Origin: an uncultured Ilumatobacter sp.
Lineage (GTDB): Bacteria; Actinomycetota; Acidimicrobiia; Acidimicrobiales; Ilumatobacteraceae
Length of the DNA: 14,864 nt
NCBI GenBank assembly: GCA_938049325.1
Contig: CALICC010000252.1
Span: 1 to 14,864, forward strand
Reading direction: 5' to 3'
Shown here: positions 7,618 through 13,939 of the stretch, one piece after another
How the letters are laid out: every line of letters begins with the position of its first letter
Position numbering within the stretch: position 1 is the stretch's first letter
Program-made: the position numbers and the translations under genes
The notes under the pieces: model-generated
Database searches by the model: none
What the model was told of the DNA's origin: nothing
Seen by the model: the letters and a program-made list of their open reading frames with translations, nothing else

Positions 7618-7692
7618 TGGTTGGGGTGAAGGGAATCGAACCCCTAATAACAGAACCAGAAACTGTCGTGTTGCCAATTACACCACACCCCA
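7618..7692 (-). tRNA. tRNA-Gln (anticodon CTG)
   Basis: On the - strand the acceptor arm TGGGGTG pairs with CACCCCA, discriminator A is at 7621, and CCA is encoded in the DNA (7620-7618). The D-arm is closed by GTGT/ACAC. The anticodon stem ACAG/CTGT has a T-T opposition at its last pair, and the loop TTCTGGT presents CTG, which reads the glutamine codon CAG. The T-arm AGGGG-TTCGATT-CCCTT is canonical. The TTCTGGT loop context is typical of bacterial tRNA-Gln. It is transcribed away from the tRNA-Glu gene, with a terminator immediately downstream. Confidence 0.95.
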
Positions 7693-7700
7693 AAGTGCGA

Positions 7701-7719
7701 GGTTCGAGAGTCTCGAACC
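7701..7719. promoter_or_regulatory. 19-bp palindrome in the presumed 5' leader of tRNA-Gln
   Basis: GGTTCGAGA (7701-7709) and TCTCGAACC (7711-7719) form a perfect inverted repeat around one central base, 8 bases upstream of the tRNA-Gln 5' end. If transcription starts near 7725 (7 bases after the TATCCT -10 at 7737-7732, - strand), the repeat would fold in the precursor leader. Otherwise it could be an operator. Confidence 0.4.
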
Positions 7720-7731
7720 GGTGCGGACATG

Positions 7732-7737
7732 AGGATA
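7732..7737 (-). promoter_or_regulatory. Candidate -10 element for tRNA-Gln
   Basis: TATCCT on the - strand lies about 40 bases before the tRNA-Gln 5' end, inside the context GCCGATATCCTC. The same GCCGATATC core is found at the candidate -10 of the divergent tRNA-Glu. No good -35 is visible at 16-18 bases. Confidence 0.3.
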
Positions 7738-7770
7738 TCGGCAGCCGGTCGCATCGACTCGACCGAATTC

Positions 7771-7807
7771 TTGCAACATGAGCGCGCGTGAGTTCGCAGC
7801 GTTGCAA
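7771..7807. repeat. Inverted repeat TTGCAAC / GTTGCAA between the divergent tRNA promoters
   Basis: TTGCAAC (7771-7777) and GTTGCAA (7801-7807) are perfect inverted copies 23 bases apart, in the middle of the region between the two tRNA genes. The right copy includes the candidate -35 of tRNA-Glu. It could be a shared regulatory site. Confidence 0.3.
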
Positions 7808-7829
7808 GGCTGGCGGGGGCCGATATCGT
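7802..7829 (+). promoter_or_regulatory. Candidate promoter of tRNA-Glu
   Basis: TTGCAA (7802-7807) and TATCGT (7824-7829) are separated by 16 bases and fit a housekeeping sigma -35/-10 pair. The predicted start is near 7836, giving a leader of about 30 bases to be removed from the tRNA-Glu precursor. Confidence 0.45.
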
Positions 7830-7865
7830 CGGAGGTTGCGGTGGCCTCGGCTGTCGTAGCATCAG

Positions 7866-7941
7866 GTCCCGTTCGTCTAGAGGCCTAGGACTCCACCCTC
7901 TCAAGGTGGCAGCACGGGTTCGAATCCCGTACGGGATGCCA
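7866..7941 (+). tRNA. tRNA-Glu (anticodon CTC)
   Basis: The acceptor stem GTCCCGT pairs with ACGGGAT (first pair G-U). The discriminator G (7938) is followed by an encoded CCA (7939-7941). The D-arm is closed by GTC/GAC. The anticodon stem CCACC/GGTGG holds the loop CTCTCAA with anticodon CTC, reading GAG. The T-arm CGGGTTCGAATCCCG is canonical. The terminator at 7957-8001 follows. Confidence 0.96.
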
Positions 7942-7956
7942 ATCGAAACACCAGGT

Positions 7957-8001
7957 CAGAGCCACTCCTCCCGCAAGGCGAAGGGTGGCTCTGCTGCTTT
8001 T
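7957..8001 (+). terminator. Rho-independent terminator of tRNA-Glu
   Basis: CAGAGCCAC (7957-7965) pairs with GTGGCTCTG (7985-7993), extended by CCT/AGG with one bulged T, and TTTT follows at 7998-8001. It starts 15 bases after the tRNA CCA end. It also lies just past the 3' end of the convergent GGDEF-EAL gene. Confidence 0.8.
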
Positions 8002-8028
8002 CGCCGCCGCAGACGAGAATCTCCTGCG

Positions 8029-9996
8029 TCAGTGACCGGTCAGTGCGCCGTTCTCGGCGCACGCTGACCGCTCTGCGTCGAGGAGCGACTCGAGATCTGC
8101 GAACGGCATCGCTCGGTGGAAGAGATGGCCTTGCGCCACCGAGCCGCCGATCTCCTCCGATGCTGCGGCCTGCTGAGCGGTTTCGATGCCTTCCATGATC
8201 ACGTCGAGTCCGAGCGCGTGGCACAGCCGCACGAGCGAGGCCGTGACGGCATGGGTGACCGGGTCGCCGACGAGATCGGCGACGAAGGAGCGGTCGACCT
8301 TGACGACGTCGATGGGCAGCTCGCGCAAGTGTGCGAGCGACGAGAAGCCCGTGCCGAAGTCATCGAGACCCAACCGGAAGCCGGCGGCGCGCAGATTGCG
8401 CAGGACCGGCAGCGCCGAGTCCGTCGCGAGGACCGCCGACTCGGTGATCTCGATCAGGAACGACGAAGGGTCGAGCCCGGCAGCGCGAACCTCTTGATCG
8501 AGGAGCTCGCAGAACCCCGGCACCTTGAGCTCGGGGTCCGACACGTTGATCGACATCTGGAATGTGGCGTCTCGAGCAACGAGGAGCGCAGCTGCGCGAA
8601 TCGCTCCGGTGATCACGCTGCGACCGAGTGCGGGCATGAGACCAGCGTCTTCGGCGACGTCGAGGAACTCGCCCGGGCCGATCAGCCGGTCGGCGGCTTG
8701 CCATCGAACGAGTGCTTCAGCTCCGGTGATCCGCCCATCGGGCAGCGAGACGATCGGTTGGAAGTGCGGCTGAATGAGCCCCTCGGTGAGGGCTCGTCGG
8801 AGACCGGTTTCGACGTCGAGGCGGCGTTCGGCTGCGCTTCGAAGCTGCTCGTCGAACACGATCCAGCGTTTGCGCCCCTGCTTCTTGGCCTCGTATGCGG
8901 CGGTGTCGGCGTCGCCGAGCAGCCCCTGCGCGGTGCGGTGGGGCGAGAGATCGGCTGATGAGATGCCGATACTCATGCTGATGTGAATCAATCGGGTTGC
9001 CACCGTGAACGGGTCGACCAGGTTGTCGAGCAGTCGGCCGGCGGCCTGCTGGGCGCGCGCATCGCCGCCGTGTTCGAGCAACACGACGAACTCGTCGCCA
9101 CCGAACCTCGCGAGCAGCGCGTCGTCGCCCAGATCGACCGATGCGAGCCGTTCAGCGAGCTTCGTGAGCAGTGTGTCGCCCGCCTGGTGGCCGAGCGAGT
9201 CATTGACGATCTTGAATCGATCGAGATCGCAGAACAGCAGGGAGGGCGATCCGCCGCTCGCAAGGATGCCGTCGAGGCGTTCGATCAGTTGGGCGCGATT
9301 GCCGAGCCCGGTCAGCTCGTCATGGAAGGCCCGTCGCTCCAGCTCAGCGGTGATCTTGCCCTCCTCGGTCACGTCGCGACCGATCCCGAAGCACCGTCCG
9401 ACCGACATGTCGAAGTGGAGCGCCCACCGAATGAGGCGGTACGTGCCATTCGCGGTGCGCATCTTGAAGTTGGTCTCGGCGCGACCATGCGTGCGTAGAT
9501 CGTGCTCGACGGCGGCGCGCGTCTTGAGATCGTCGTCGGGTAGGAGTGACCAGGAGTCGAGACCGAACACTTCGTCGCTCGTGTAACCGAGCAGTGTCTC
9601 CCACGCCGAGTTCGACTCGATGACGAGCCCTGCCTGGTCGTACACGACGAACAACGAGTCGCCCGACGAGAAGAACTTGCGCAACAGGTGGTCGCCAGCA
9701 TCTTCGCGCTCGCCGGTTGCGAGCAACACCTGACCGTTGTCGTCGACGGGGCGCACGCGCCACCGACTGTCGTTGACTCCGAACCGGAGCGGGGCGTCGA
9801 CTTCGCCCGCGCACGAGGTGGCGTGCAGGAGTCGTTCGCCGGGTACGAAGTCCAGCCAGCGATTCGTGGCGATGACATCGCCTGAGCAGGTGACGAGCGC
9901 CGCGGGGATGGGCATGGCGCTGAGTACCGCCGACCACGCGGACACGTCGGGCCCGGAGAGCGGCGCCGTCGGCGCATGCGTGAGCCCGTTGGTCAT
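8029..9996 (-). CDS. PAS-GGDEF-EAL cyclic-di-GMP signalling protein
   Basis: A 655-residue cytosolic protein with no membrane segment. Order: a degenerate PAS-like region (about 20-95), a PAS domain (about 107-212, with ESNSAWETLLGYTSDEVFGLD), a GGDEF domain (about 215-385) with the intact active loop FGGDEF (298-303), and an EAL domain (about 400-640). The EAL domain keeps the metal and catalytic residues I can see: E427 of EAL, N484, E516, DDFGTG (545-550), K566, E602 and Q622. Both synthesis and hydrolysis of c-di-GMP are therefore possible. The allosteric I-site (RxxD, nine residues before GGDEF) is absent: G290 and A293 stand in its place, so product feedback inhibition of the cyclase is unlikely. 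The PAS domain presumably sets the balance, but no cofactor ligand can be identified. It is divergent from the TIGR03792-like gene, with three phased TTGAC elements between them. Confidence 0.94.
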   Translation of the reverse strand: MTNGLTHAPTAPLSGPDVSAWSAVLSAMPIPAALVTCSGDVIATNRWLDFVPGERLLHATSCAGEVDAPLRFGVNDSRWRVRPVDDNGQVLLATGEREDAGDHLLRKFFSSGDSLFVVYDQAGLVIESNSAWETLLGYTSDEVFGLDSWSLLPDDDLKTRAAVEHDLRTHGRAETNFKMRTANGTYRLIRWALHFDMSVGRCFGIGRDVTEEGKITAELERRAFHDELTGLGNRAQLIERLDGILASGGSPSLLFCDLDRFKIVNDSLGHQAGDTLLTKLAERLASVDLGDDALLARFGGDEFVVLLEHGGDARAQQAAGRLLDNLVDPFTVATRLIHISMSIGISSADLSPHRTAQGLLGDADTAAYEAKKQGRKRWIVFDEQLRSAAERRLDVETGLRRALTEGLIQPHFQPIVSLPDGRITGAEALVRWQAADRLIGPGEFLDVAEDAGLMPALGRSVITGAIRAAALLVARDATFQMSINVSDPELKVPGFCELLDQEVRAAGLDPSSFLIEITESAVLATDSALPVLRNLRAAGFRLGLDDFGTGFSSLAHLRELPIDVVKVDRSFVADLVGDPVTHAVTASLVRLCHALGLDVIMEGIETAQQAAASEEIGGSVAQGHLFHRAMPFADLESLLDAERSACAENGALTGH

Positions 9997-10026
9997 GGAA
10001 GGTCATCGGCGCAGACGGGCTCGCTG

Positions 10027-10052
10027 TTGACGCGATTTGACCACGTCTTGAC
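10027..10052 (+). promoter_or_regulatory. Three TTGAC elements at one-helical-turn spacing
   Basis: TTGAC occurs at 10027, 10037 and 10048, so starts are 10 and 11 bases apart and lie on one face of the DNA. It sits in the 102-base region between the divergent GGDEF-EAL gene (start 9996) and the TIGR03792-like gene (start 10099 or 10111). Direct repeats with about 11-base period are a usual binding layout for OmpR/PhoB-family response regulators. None is well placed as a -35 for either gene. Confidence 0.4.
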
Positions 10053-10098
10053 GTTGCGGGTGCGCGCGAACCGAGCGGGCGGGGCAAGCGCGACCGCT

Positions 10099-10494
10099 AT
10101 GTTCGCCGACGTGTCGAGCCGATTTACCTATAGCTCAGCCGAGCGCCTGCCGGTCGAGGTGCTCGTCTTTCGAGTCGACCCGGATCATGTCGAAGAGTTC
10201 CTCCGCATCGACCACGAAGTTTGGACGCTCGGTGAGGCGTTGCTGCCCGGGTTCGACCGATTGCCGTTCATCTCGAAGGAAGTGTGGCTCGACGACTCAC
10301 GACCCGGCGTGGTCACGCTGACCTTCGTGTGGGAATCGATGGAGGCGTGGAATCGAGTCGGCGATGCCGAGGTGCAGCGGGTGCTGCAGGAACGCTTCGA
10401 CGAACGTTTCCCGCACGCGGTCGAGCTACTCCAGGCGCTCCACGAAGACGCCGATTACGGCATCCATCGTTGGAGCCGGTTCGAGCGCACCTGA
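10099..10494 (+). CDS. TIGR03792-like small protein
   Basis: A 131-residue soluble protein. The core (about 18-105) opens with LPVEVLVFRVDPDHVEEFLRIDHEVWT, continues through LPFISKEVWLDD and VVTLTFVWESMEAWNRV, and ends with a helical segment. This resembles TIGR03792, a small family described from cyanobacteria with a dimeric alpha/beta-barrel (ABM-like) look and no known function. The match rests on remembered motifs (an EVW near the start, KEVW, a W in the last strand). Start choice: ATG 10099, or GTG 10111, which lies 7 bases after TATGTT (10098-10103) and would be a leaderless start. The frame is open further upstream, to 9976, but that part overlaps the divergent gene and has no family likeness. 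It converges on the mutase large subunit, 64 bases away. Confidence 0.7.
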   Translation: MFADVSSRFTYSSAERLPVEVLVFRVDPDHVEEFLRIDHEVWTLGEALLPGFDRLPFISKEVWLDDSRPGVVTLTFVWESMEAWNRVGDAEVQRVLQERFDERFPHAVELLQALHEDADYGIHRWSRFERT

Positions 10495-10558
10495 TTGTCC
10501 GTTTTGCCGACTCGGTGGCGGCCCGTGATGCTGCCGTGCCTCAACGCTCCATGGACGT

Positions 10559-12217
10559 CTAGATCGTCGGGACTTCGACGTGGCGGCCGAAGACGTCAGC
10601 CATCGTGTTCATCATCTCGCCGAGCGTTGCGTAGGCAGCCGATGCTTCGATCAGTGTTGGCATGAGGTTGACCTCGGGGTCGGCGGCCTCTTCACCCAAC
10701 TTCGCGAGCACCCGTGCCACTGCTTCGGAGTCGCGGTCGTCTTTGACCATGTCGAGGCGCTTGCGCTGACGCTGCTCGTCTTCGTTGGTGATCTGCAATA
10801 TGTCGAGCTGATCGTCATTGCCGTCGGTGAAGTCGCTGACTCCGACGATGATCCGTTCGCCCGTGTTGAACTTGCGCTCCAGCTCGTACGCCGAGTCGGC
10901 GATACGGCCTTGGAACCAGTTCTCGTCGATGCCCTCGATACACCCTTCGAGGATCGAACCCTTGCCGAAGTCGTCGAGCGTGGCGAAGATTTCCTCTGCC
11001 TGTCGTTCCATTTCGTCGGTGAGTTCCTCGACGAAGTACGAACCGCCGAGTGGATCGGCGACGTGGGTGACGTTGGTTTCGTGAGCGATGATCTGCTGCG
11101 TGCGCAGCGCGATGCGTGCGGCTTTCTCGGTGGGCAACGCGAGCGCTTCGTCCATCGAGTTGGTGTGCAGCGACTGTGTGCCACCGAGCACGCCGGCCAT
11201 GGCCTCGATCGCGGTGCGCACGATGTTGATCTCGGGTTGCTGCGCAGTGAGTGAGACGCCCGCGGTTTGCGTGTGGAACCGCAGCTGCATCGATTTGGCA
11301 GCTTGCGCTCCGTAGCGCTCTTTCATCCACCGAGCCCAGATGCGACGAGCGGCGCGGAGCTTCGCGATCTCTTCGAAGAAGTCGATGTGCGCGTTGAAGA
11401 AGAAGCTGAGCCGGGGTGCGAAGGTGTCGATCGGCAGCCCTGCTTCGAGCGCCAACTCGACGTACGCGAATCCGTTCGCCAGCGTGAATGCAAGTTCCTC
11501 AGCAGCTGTCGACCCGGCCTCGCGGATGTGATATCCGGAAATCGAAACGGAGTTCCATCGAGGCATCTCGGCAGCCGTGAACTGAATGGTGTCGCGTACG
11601 AGCCGCATCGACTGGCGCGGCGGGAAGACGAATTCCTTCTGCGCCTGATATTCCTTCAAGATGTCGTTCTGCAGCGTGCCGCCGAGTGCCGCACGGCTGA
11701 CACCGGCCTTCTCGGCCTGTGCGACGAACATCGCGAAGATCGGTGCGGCGGGGGAGTTGATGGTCATCGACGTCGTGATGCCGCCGAGGTCGATGCCCGC
11801 GTAGAGGTCTTCCATGTCGGCAAGGGAGTCGACGGCCACGCCGCATCGGCCGACTTCGCCGAGCGACATGGGGTCATCAGAATCGAGTCCGAGCAACGTG
11901 GGCATGTCGAACGCGGTCGACAAGCCGTTGCCGCCCGCCTTGAGGATCTCCTTGAACCGCCAGTTGGTGTCTTCGGCGGTGCCGAACCCGGCAAACATGC
12001 GCATCGTCCACAACTTCGACCGGTACATCGACGCGTGGGGCCCACGTGTGTATGGGTACTGGCCCGGAAACTCGCCGTCGTCCGGCCCGTAGACGGGTGC
12101 GAGCGGGACGCCCGACATGGTTGCGTAATCGGCGTCGCGAATCTTGGAAGCACCGAACGCTTCCTCCCAGATCTGTCGATTCGACATGGACTGCTCGGCG
12201 GGCTGCTCGGCGCTCAT
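10559..12217 (-). CDS. Acyl-CoA mutase large subunit (isobutyryl-CoA mutase IcmA-like)
   Basis: A 552-residue catalytic subunit of the adenosylcobalamin-dependent methylmalonyl-CoA mutase family without its own B12 domain, as in IcmA (about 566 residues). The TIM-barrel portion is complete: GQYPYTRGPH, LWTMRMFAGF, GLSTAFDMPT, GTLQNDILKEY, SISGYHIREAGST with the catalytic His230, LSFFFNAHIDFFEEIAK, FHTQTAGVSLTAQQPEIN and HVADPLGGSYFVE. Substrate-site positions differ from methylmalonyl-CoA mutase: Phe75 (in MFAGF) replaces the usual Tyr89, and Gln193 (in QAQKEFVFPP) replaces Arg207, the carboxylate binder. IcmA has Phe and Gln at these places, so isobutyryl/butyryl-CoA isomerisation is the better guess. 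A B12 subunit is needed; the IcmB-type protein at 1558-1950 is the candidate. The ATG at 12217 has GGGG 2-5 bases ahead and TAGTTT 6 bases ahead; an internal ATG at 12187 is possible. Divergent from the dehydrogenase gene. Confidence 0.93.
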   Translation of the reverse strand: MSAEQPAEQSMSNRQIWEEAFGASKIRDADYATMSGVPLAPVYGPDDGEFPGQYPYTRGPHASMYRSKLWTMRMFAGFGTAEDTNWRFKEILKAGGNGLSTAFDMPTLLGLDSDDPMSLGEVGRCGVAVDSLADMEDLYAGIDLGGITTSMTINSPAAPIFAMFVAQAEKAGVSRAALGGTLQNDILKEYQAQKEFVFPPRQSMRLVRDTIQFTAAEMPRWNSVSISGYHIREAGSTAAEELAFTLANGFAYVELALEAGLPIDTFAPRLSFFFNAHIDFFEEIAKLRAARRIWARWMKERYGAQAAKSMQLRFHTQTAGVSLTAQQPEINIVRTAIEAMAGVLGGTQSLHTNSMDEALALPTEKAARIALRTQQIIAHETNVTHVADPLGGSYFVEELTDEMERQAEEIFATLDDFGKGSILEGCIEGIDENWFQGRIADSAYELERKFNTGERIIVGVSDFTDGNDDQLDILQITNEDEQRQRKRLDMVKDDRDSEAVARVLAKLGEEAADPEVNLMPTLIEASAAYATLGEMMNTMADVFGRHVEVPTI

Positions 12218-12239
12218 GCCCCGAAACTAGTGAAGACCA

Positions 12240-12252
12240 GGGCGCTGCGCCC
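12240..12252. repeat. 13-bp GC-rich palindrome between the mutase and dehydrogenase genes
   Basis: GGGCGC (12240-12245) and GCGCCC (12247-12252) flank one base in the 86-base divergent region. It lies 10 bases upstream of the candidate -10 (TAGTTT, 12229-12224, - strand) of the mutase gene, where a repressor could cover the -35 region. GC-rich palindromes of this size arise by chance in such DNA. Confidence 0.25.
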
Positions 12253-12288
12253 GACCGGGCAGCTCGGTTCGGCCCATGTCGCCGCGCG

Positions 12289-12303
12289 GTGCAGACTGTG
12301 CAC
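12289..12303. promoter_or_regulatory. Inverted repeat abutting the dehydrogenase start codon
   Basis: GTGCA (12289-12293) and TGCAC (12299-12303) are separated by five bases and end exactly at the ATG. The position fits an operator overlapping the transcription start of a leaderless gene, but the arms are short. Confidence 0.2.
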
Positions 12304-13209
12304 ATGAGCAGCTTTCGTGCCGATGACGTGACCGATCAGAGCGGACGGACGTTCTTGGTGACGGGCGCGAACACTGGTCTCGGATTCGAAGCCGCCAAGG
12401 TGCTGGCCGATCGTGGTGCTCGCGTGCTGCTCGGTTGCCGCTCGGAGGTTCGAGCAGCGGAGGCGATCGAGCGCATCGAGCGAGTGGTGCGGCACGCCGA
12501 CCTCCGATTCGTTCCACTCGACCAGGGTGACTTGTCGAGCGTGCAGCGCGCTGCTGAGTTGGTGATGGAGGAAGATCGCCTCGACGTGCTGGTGAACAAC
12601 GCGGGCATCATGATGCCGCCTCGCGAGCTCACGACCGACGGATTCGAGTCGCAGTTCGGTGTGAACCACCTCGGGACGTTTGCATTGACCGCGCAGTTGT
12701 TGTCGAAGCTGGGCGAGACCAAAGGGTCGCGCGTCGTGGTCACGAGCAGCATCGCGCACCGCGGTGGCACCATCCACTTCGACGACATCGACGCGTCGAC
12801 GAAGTACGGCGCCCAAGAGCGATATCAGCAGAGCAAACTCGCCAACCTGCTCTTCATGTACGAGCTCGACCGTCGGCTGCGGGCAGCGGATTCGCCCACG
12901 CTCGCAGTTGCGTGTCACCCGGGTATCGCCACCACCGAACTGGGACGACACATGCCCAAGCTCATCGCGCTCGCCACGCCGTTGATTCGACCGTTCTTCA
13001 ACTCGCCAGCAGCCGGAGCGTGGCCGACGTTGATGGCCGCGACGGACGCGTCGATTGCAGGCGGTGATTACATCGGACCGTCGAAGCGTGGCGAGACCGC
13101 CGGCCCGGCCCACAAGGTCGAGTCGGCGAAGCGGGCGCGTGACGAAGATGTGGCGCAGCGACTGTGGGACCTCTCGATCGAGATGACCGGCGTCGACCCC
13201 GGCATCTGA
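12304..13209 (+). CDS. Short-chain dehydrogenase/reductase (SDR family oxidoreductase)
   Basis: A 301-residue classical SDR of the retinol-dehydrogenase-like subgroup, cytosolic, using NAD(P)(H) to interconvert a carbonyl and an alcohol. The Rossmann motif TGANTGLG is at 20-27, an Arg at 46 (LLGCRS) after strand 2 suggests NADP(H) preference, NNAG is at 98-101, the catalytic Ser is in VTSSIAHRGG (about 148-149), and YQQSK gives Tyr174 and Lys178. The subgroup feature HPGIATTELGRHMPK after the active site is present. The frame is open further upstream, but the ATG at 12304 begins the family N-terminus, and longer versions would overlap the mutase gene. GTGCA/TGCAC (12289-12303) ends directly at the start codon with no Shine-Dalgarno, so initiation may be leaderless. 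The 3' end converges with the VanZ-like gene, 4 bases away. The substrate is unknown. Confidence 0.92.
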   Translation: MSSFRADDVTDQSGRTFLVTGANTGLGFEAAKVLADRGARVLLGCRSEVRAAEAIERIERVVRHADLRFVPLDQGDLSSVQRAAELVMEEDRLDVLVNNAGIMMPPRELTTDGFESQFGVNHLGTFALTAQLLSKLGETKGSRVVVTSSIAHRGGTIHFDDIDASTKYGAQERYQQSKLANLLFMYELDRRLRAADSPTLAVACHPGIATTELGRHMPKLIALATPLIRPFFNSPAAGAWPTLMAATDASIAGGDYIGPSKRGETAGPAHKVESAKRARDEDVAQRLWDLSIEMTGVDPGI

Positions 13210-13213
13210 CGCG

Positions 13214-13765
13214 TTAGGAAGGCTCGCTCACGGCGCGCATCAATGCAGCCCCGCCGCTCCATGCAGCGAAACAGCACGCCGCGCTCACGGCGCCGAGAAA
13301 CACTCCGGTTGCGTTGGCAGCGACGTCGGAGATCTCGACTTCGCGGCTGGAGGTGTACACGCCCTGCGCGGCTTCGATGATCACGCTCGCGGTAAACACC
13401 GCGATGGCCGAGATGATCACACCCCGCCACGTCCACAACGTGAGCATGATGAGGAGCGCGGCGCACCCCCACACGCCGATGTGCACGATGGCATCACCCT
13501 CGGGCAGGTTTGCGTCGGTGAGCTCGCGGGCGCGATTCTCCGCATCGAGGCGGTCTGAGAGTCGGCGAGCAAAGCCACCGAACAGGTTGCGGGTGAACCC
13601 CGGAGCGCGGTCGGAGATCATGAGCGCGACGTTGAAGAGCAGCACACCCACGCCGAGCAGCCCGAAGAAGGTGCGAACCGACGTCGACGGGCGGTCGTAG
13701 GGGCGCGGGTGTGTCCGATCCCTCCCGATTGGAGGAGTGCGATCGAGGGTTTCGGTTGCGCTCAC
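13214..13765 (-). CDS. VanZ-like family membrane protein
   Basis: A 183-residue integral membrane protein with a polar Pro/Arg-rich N-terminal tail (1-30) and about four membrane segments (roughly 33-51, 94-110, 114-132, 147-168). The VanZ-like pattern is visible: a charged loop then IVHIGVWGCAAL after helix 1, and IIEAAQGVYTSSREVEISDVAANATGVFLGA (129-159) with conserved Glu131, Gln134, Arg141, Asp147 and Asn151. VanZ itself gives low-level teicoplanin resistance, but most family members have no assigned role, so no resistance function should be assumed. The start is a GTG at 13765 without a recognisable ribosome binding site. The 174-base region upstream holds nested repeats. It converges on the dehydrogenase gene. 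Confidence 0.78.
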   Translation of the reverse strand: MSATETLDRTPPIGRDRTHPRPYDRPSTSVRTFFGLLGVGVLLFNVALMISDRAPGFTRNLFGGFARRLSDRLDAENRARELTDANLPEGDAIVHIGVWGCAALLIMLTLWTWRGVIISAIAVFTASVIIEAAQGVYTSSREVEISDVAANATGVFLGAVSAACCFAAWSGGAALMRAVSEPS

Positions 13766-13834
13766 GACGACAGTCGATCACGAGATGACGGCCGTTGCGG
13801 CGCGGCGTGACGGAATTCTCGGCGGGGGGCTGCC

Positions 13835-13909
13835 AATGTTGCGATTCCGTTCACGTTGGGTTTGAGCCCGGACCTCAAACGCAACATTTCACCGACCGAA
13901 TGCAACAAT
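13835..13909. repeat. Nested inverted repeats with three TGTTGC boxes upstream of the VanZ-like gene
   Basis: AATGTTGCG (13835-13843) is inverted perfectly at 13880-13888 (CGCAACATT). Inside, GTTTGAG (13860-13866) pairs with CTCAAAC (13874-13880) around a 7-base loop. A third copy of the box, TGCAACAAT, follows at 13901-13909. The region lies between the methyltransferase stop (13940) and the VanZ-like start (13765), both leftward. It may be the methyltransferase terminator, an operator array for the VanZ-like gene, or both. Confidence 0.45.
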
Positions 13910-13939
13910 CGTCCGTCGCCGGCGAGTGTGTGCTGACCG

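Noticed and set aside
7857..7862. TAGCAT as the -10 of tRNA-Glu
   Set aside because: It ends only 3 bases before the mature tRNA, so transcription would begin inside the tRNA; the TTGCAA/TATCGT pair upstream fits better.
7465..7904. Short frames covering the two tRNA genes on the - strand
   Set aside because: They read through the tRNA sequences and terminators and have no protein-like features.
12214..13113. 299-codon frame opposite the dehydrogenase
   Set aside because: Antisense to a complete SDR with all motifs; composition is not protein-like.
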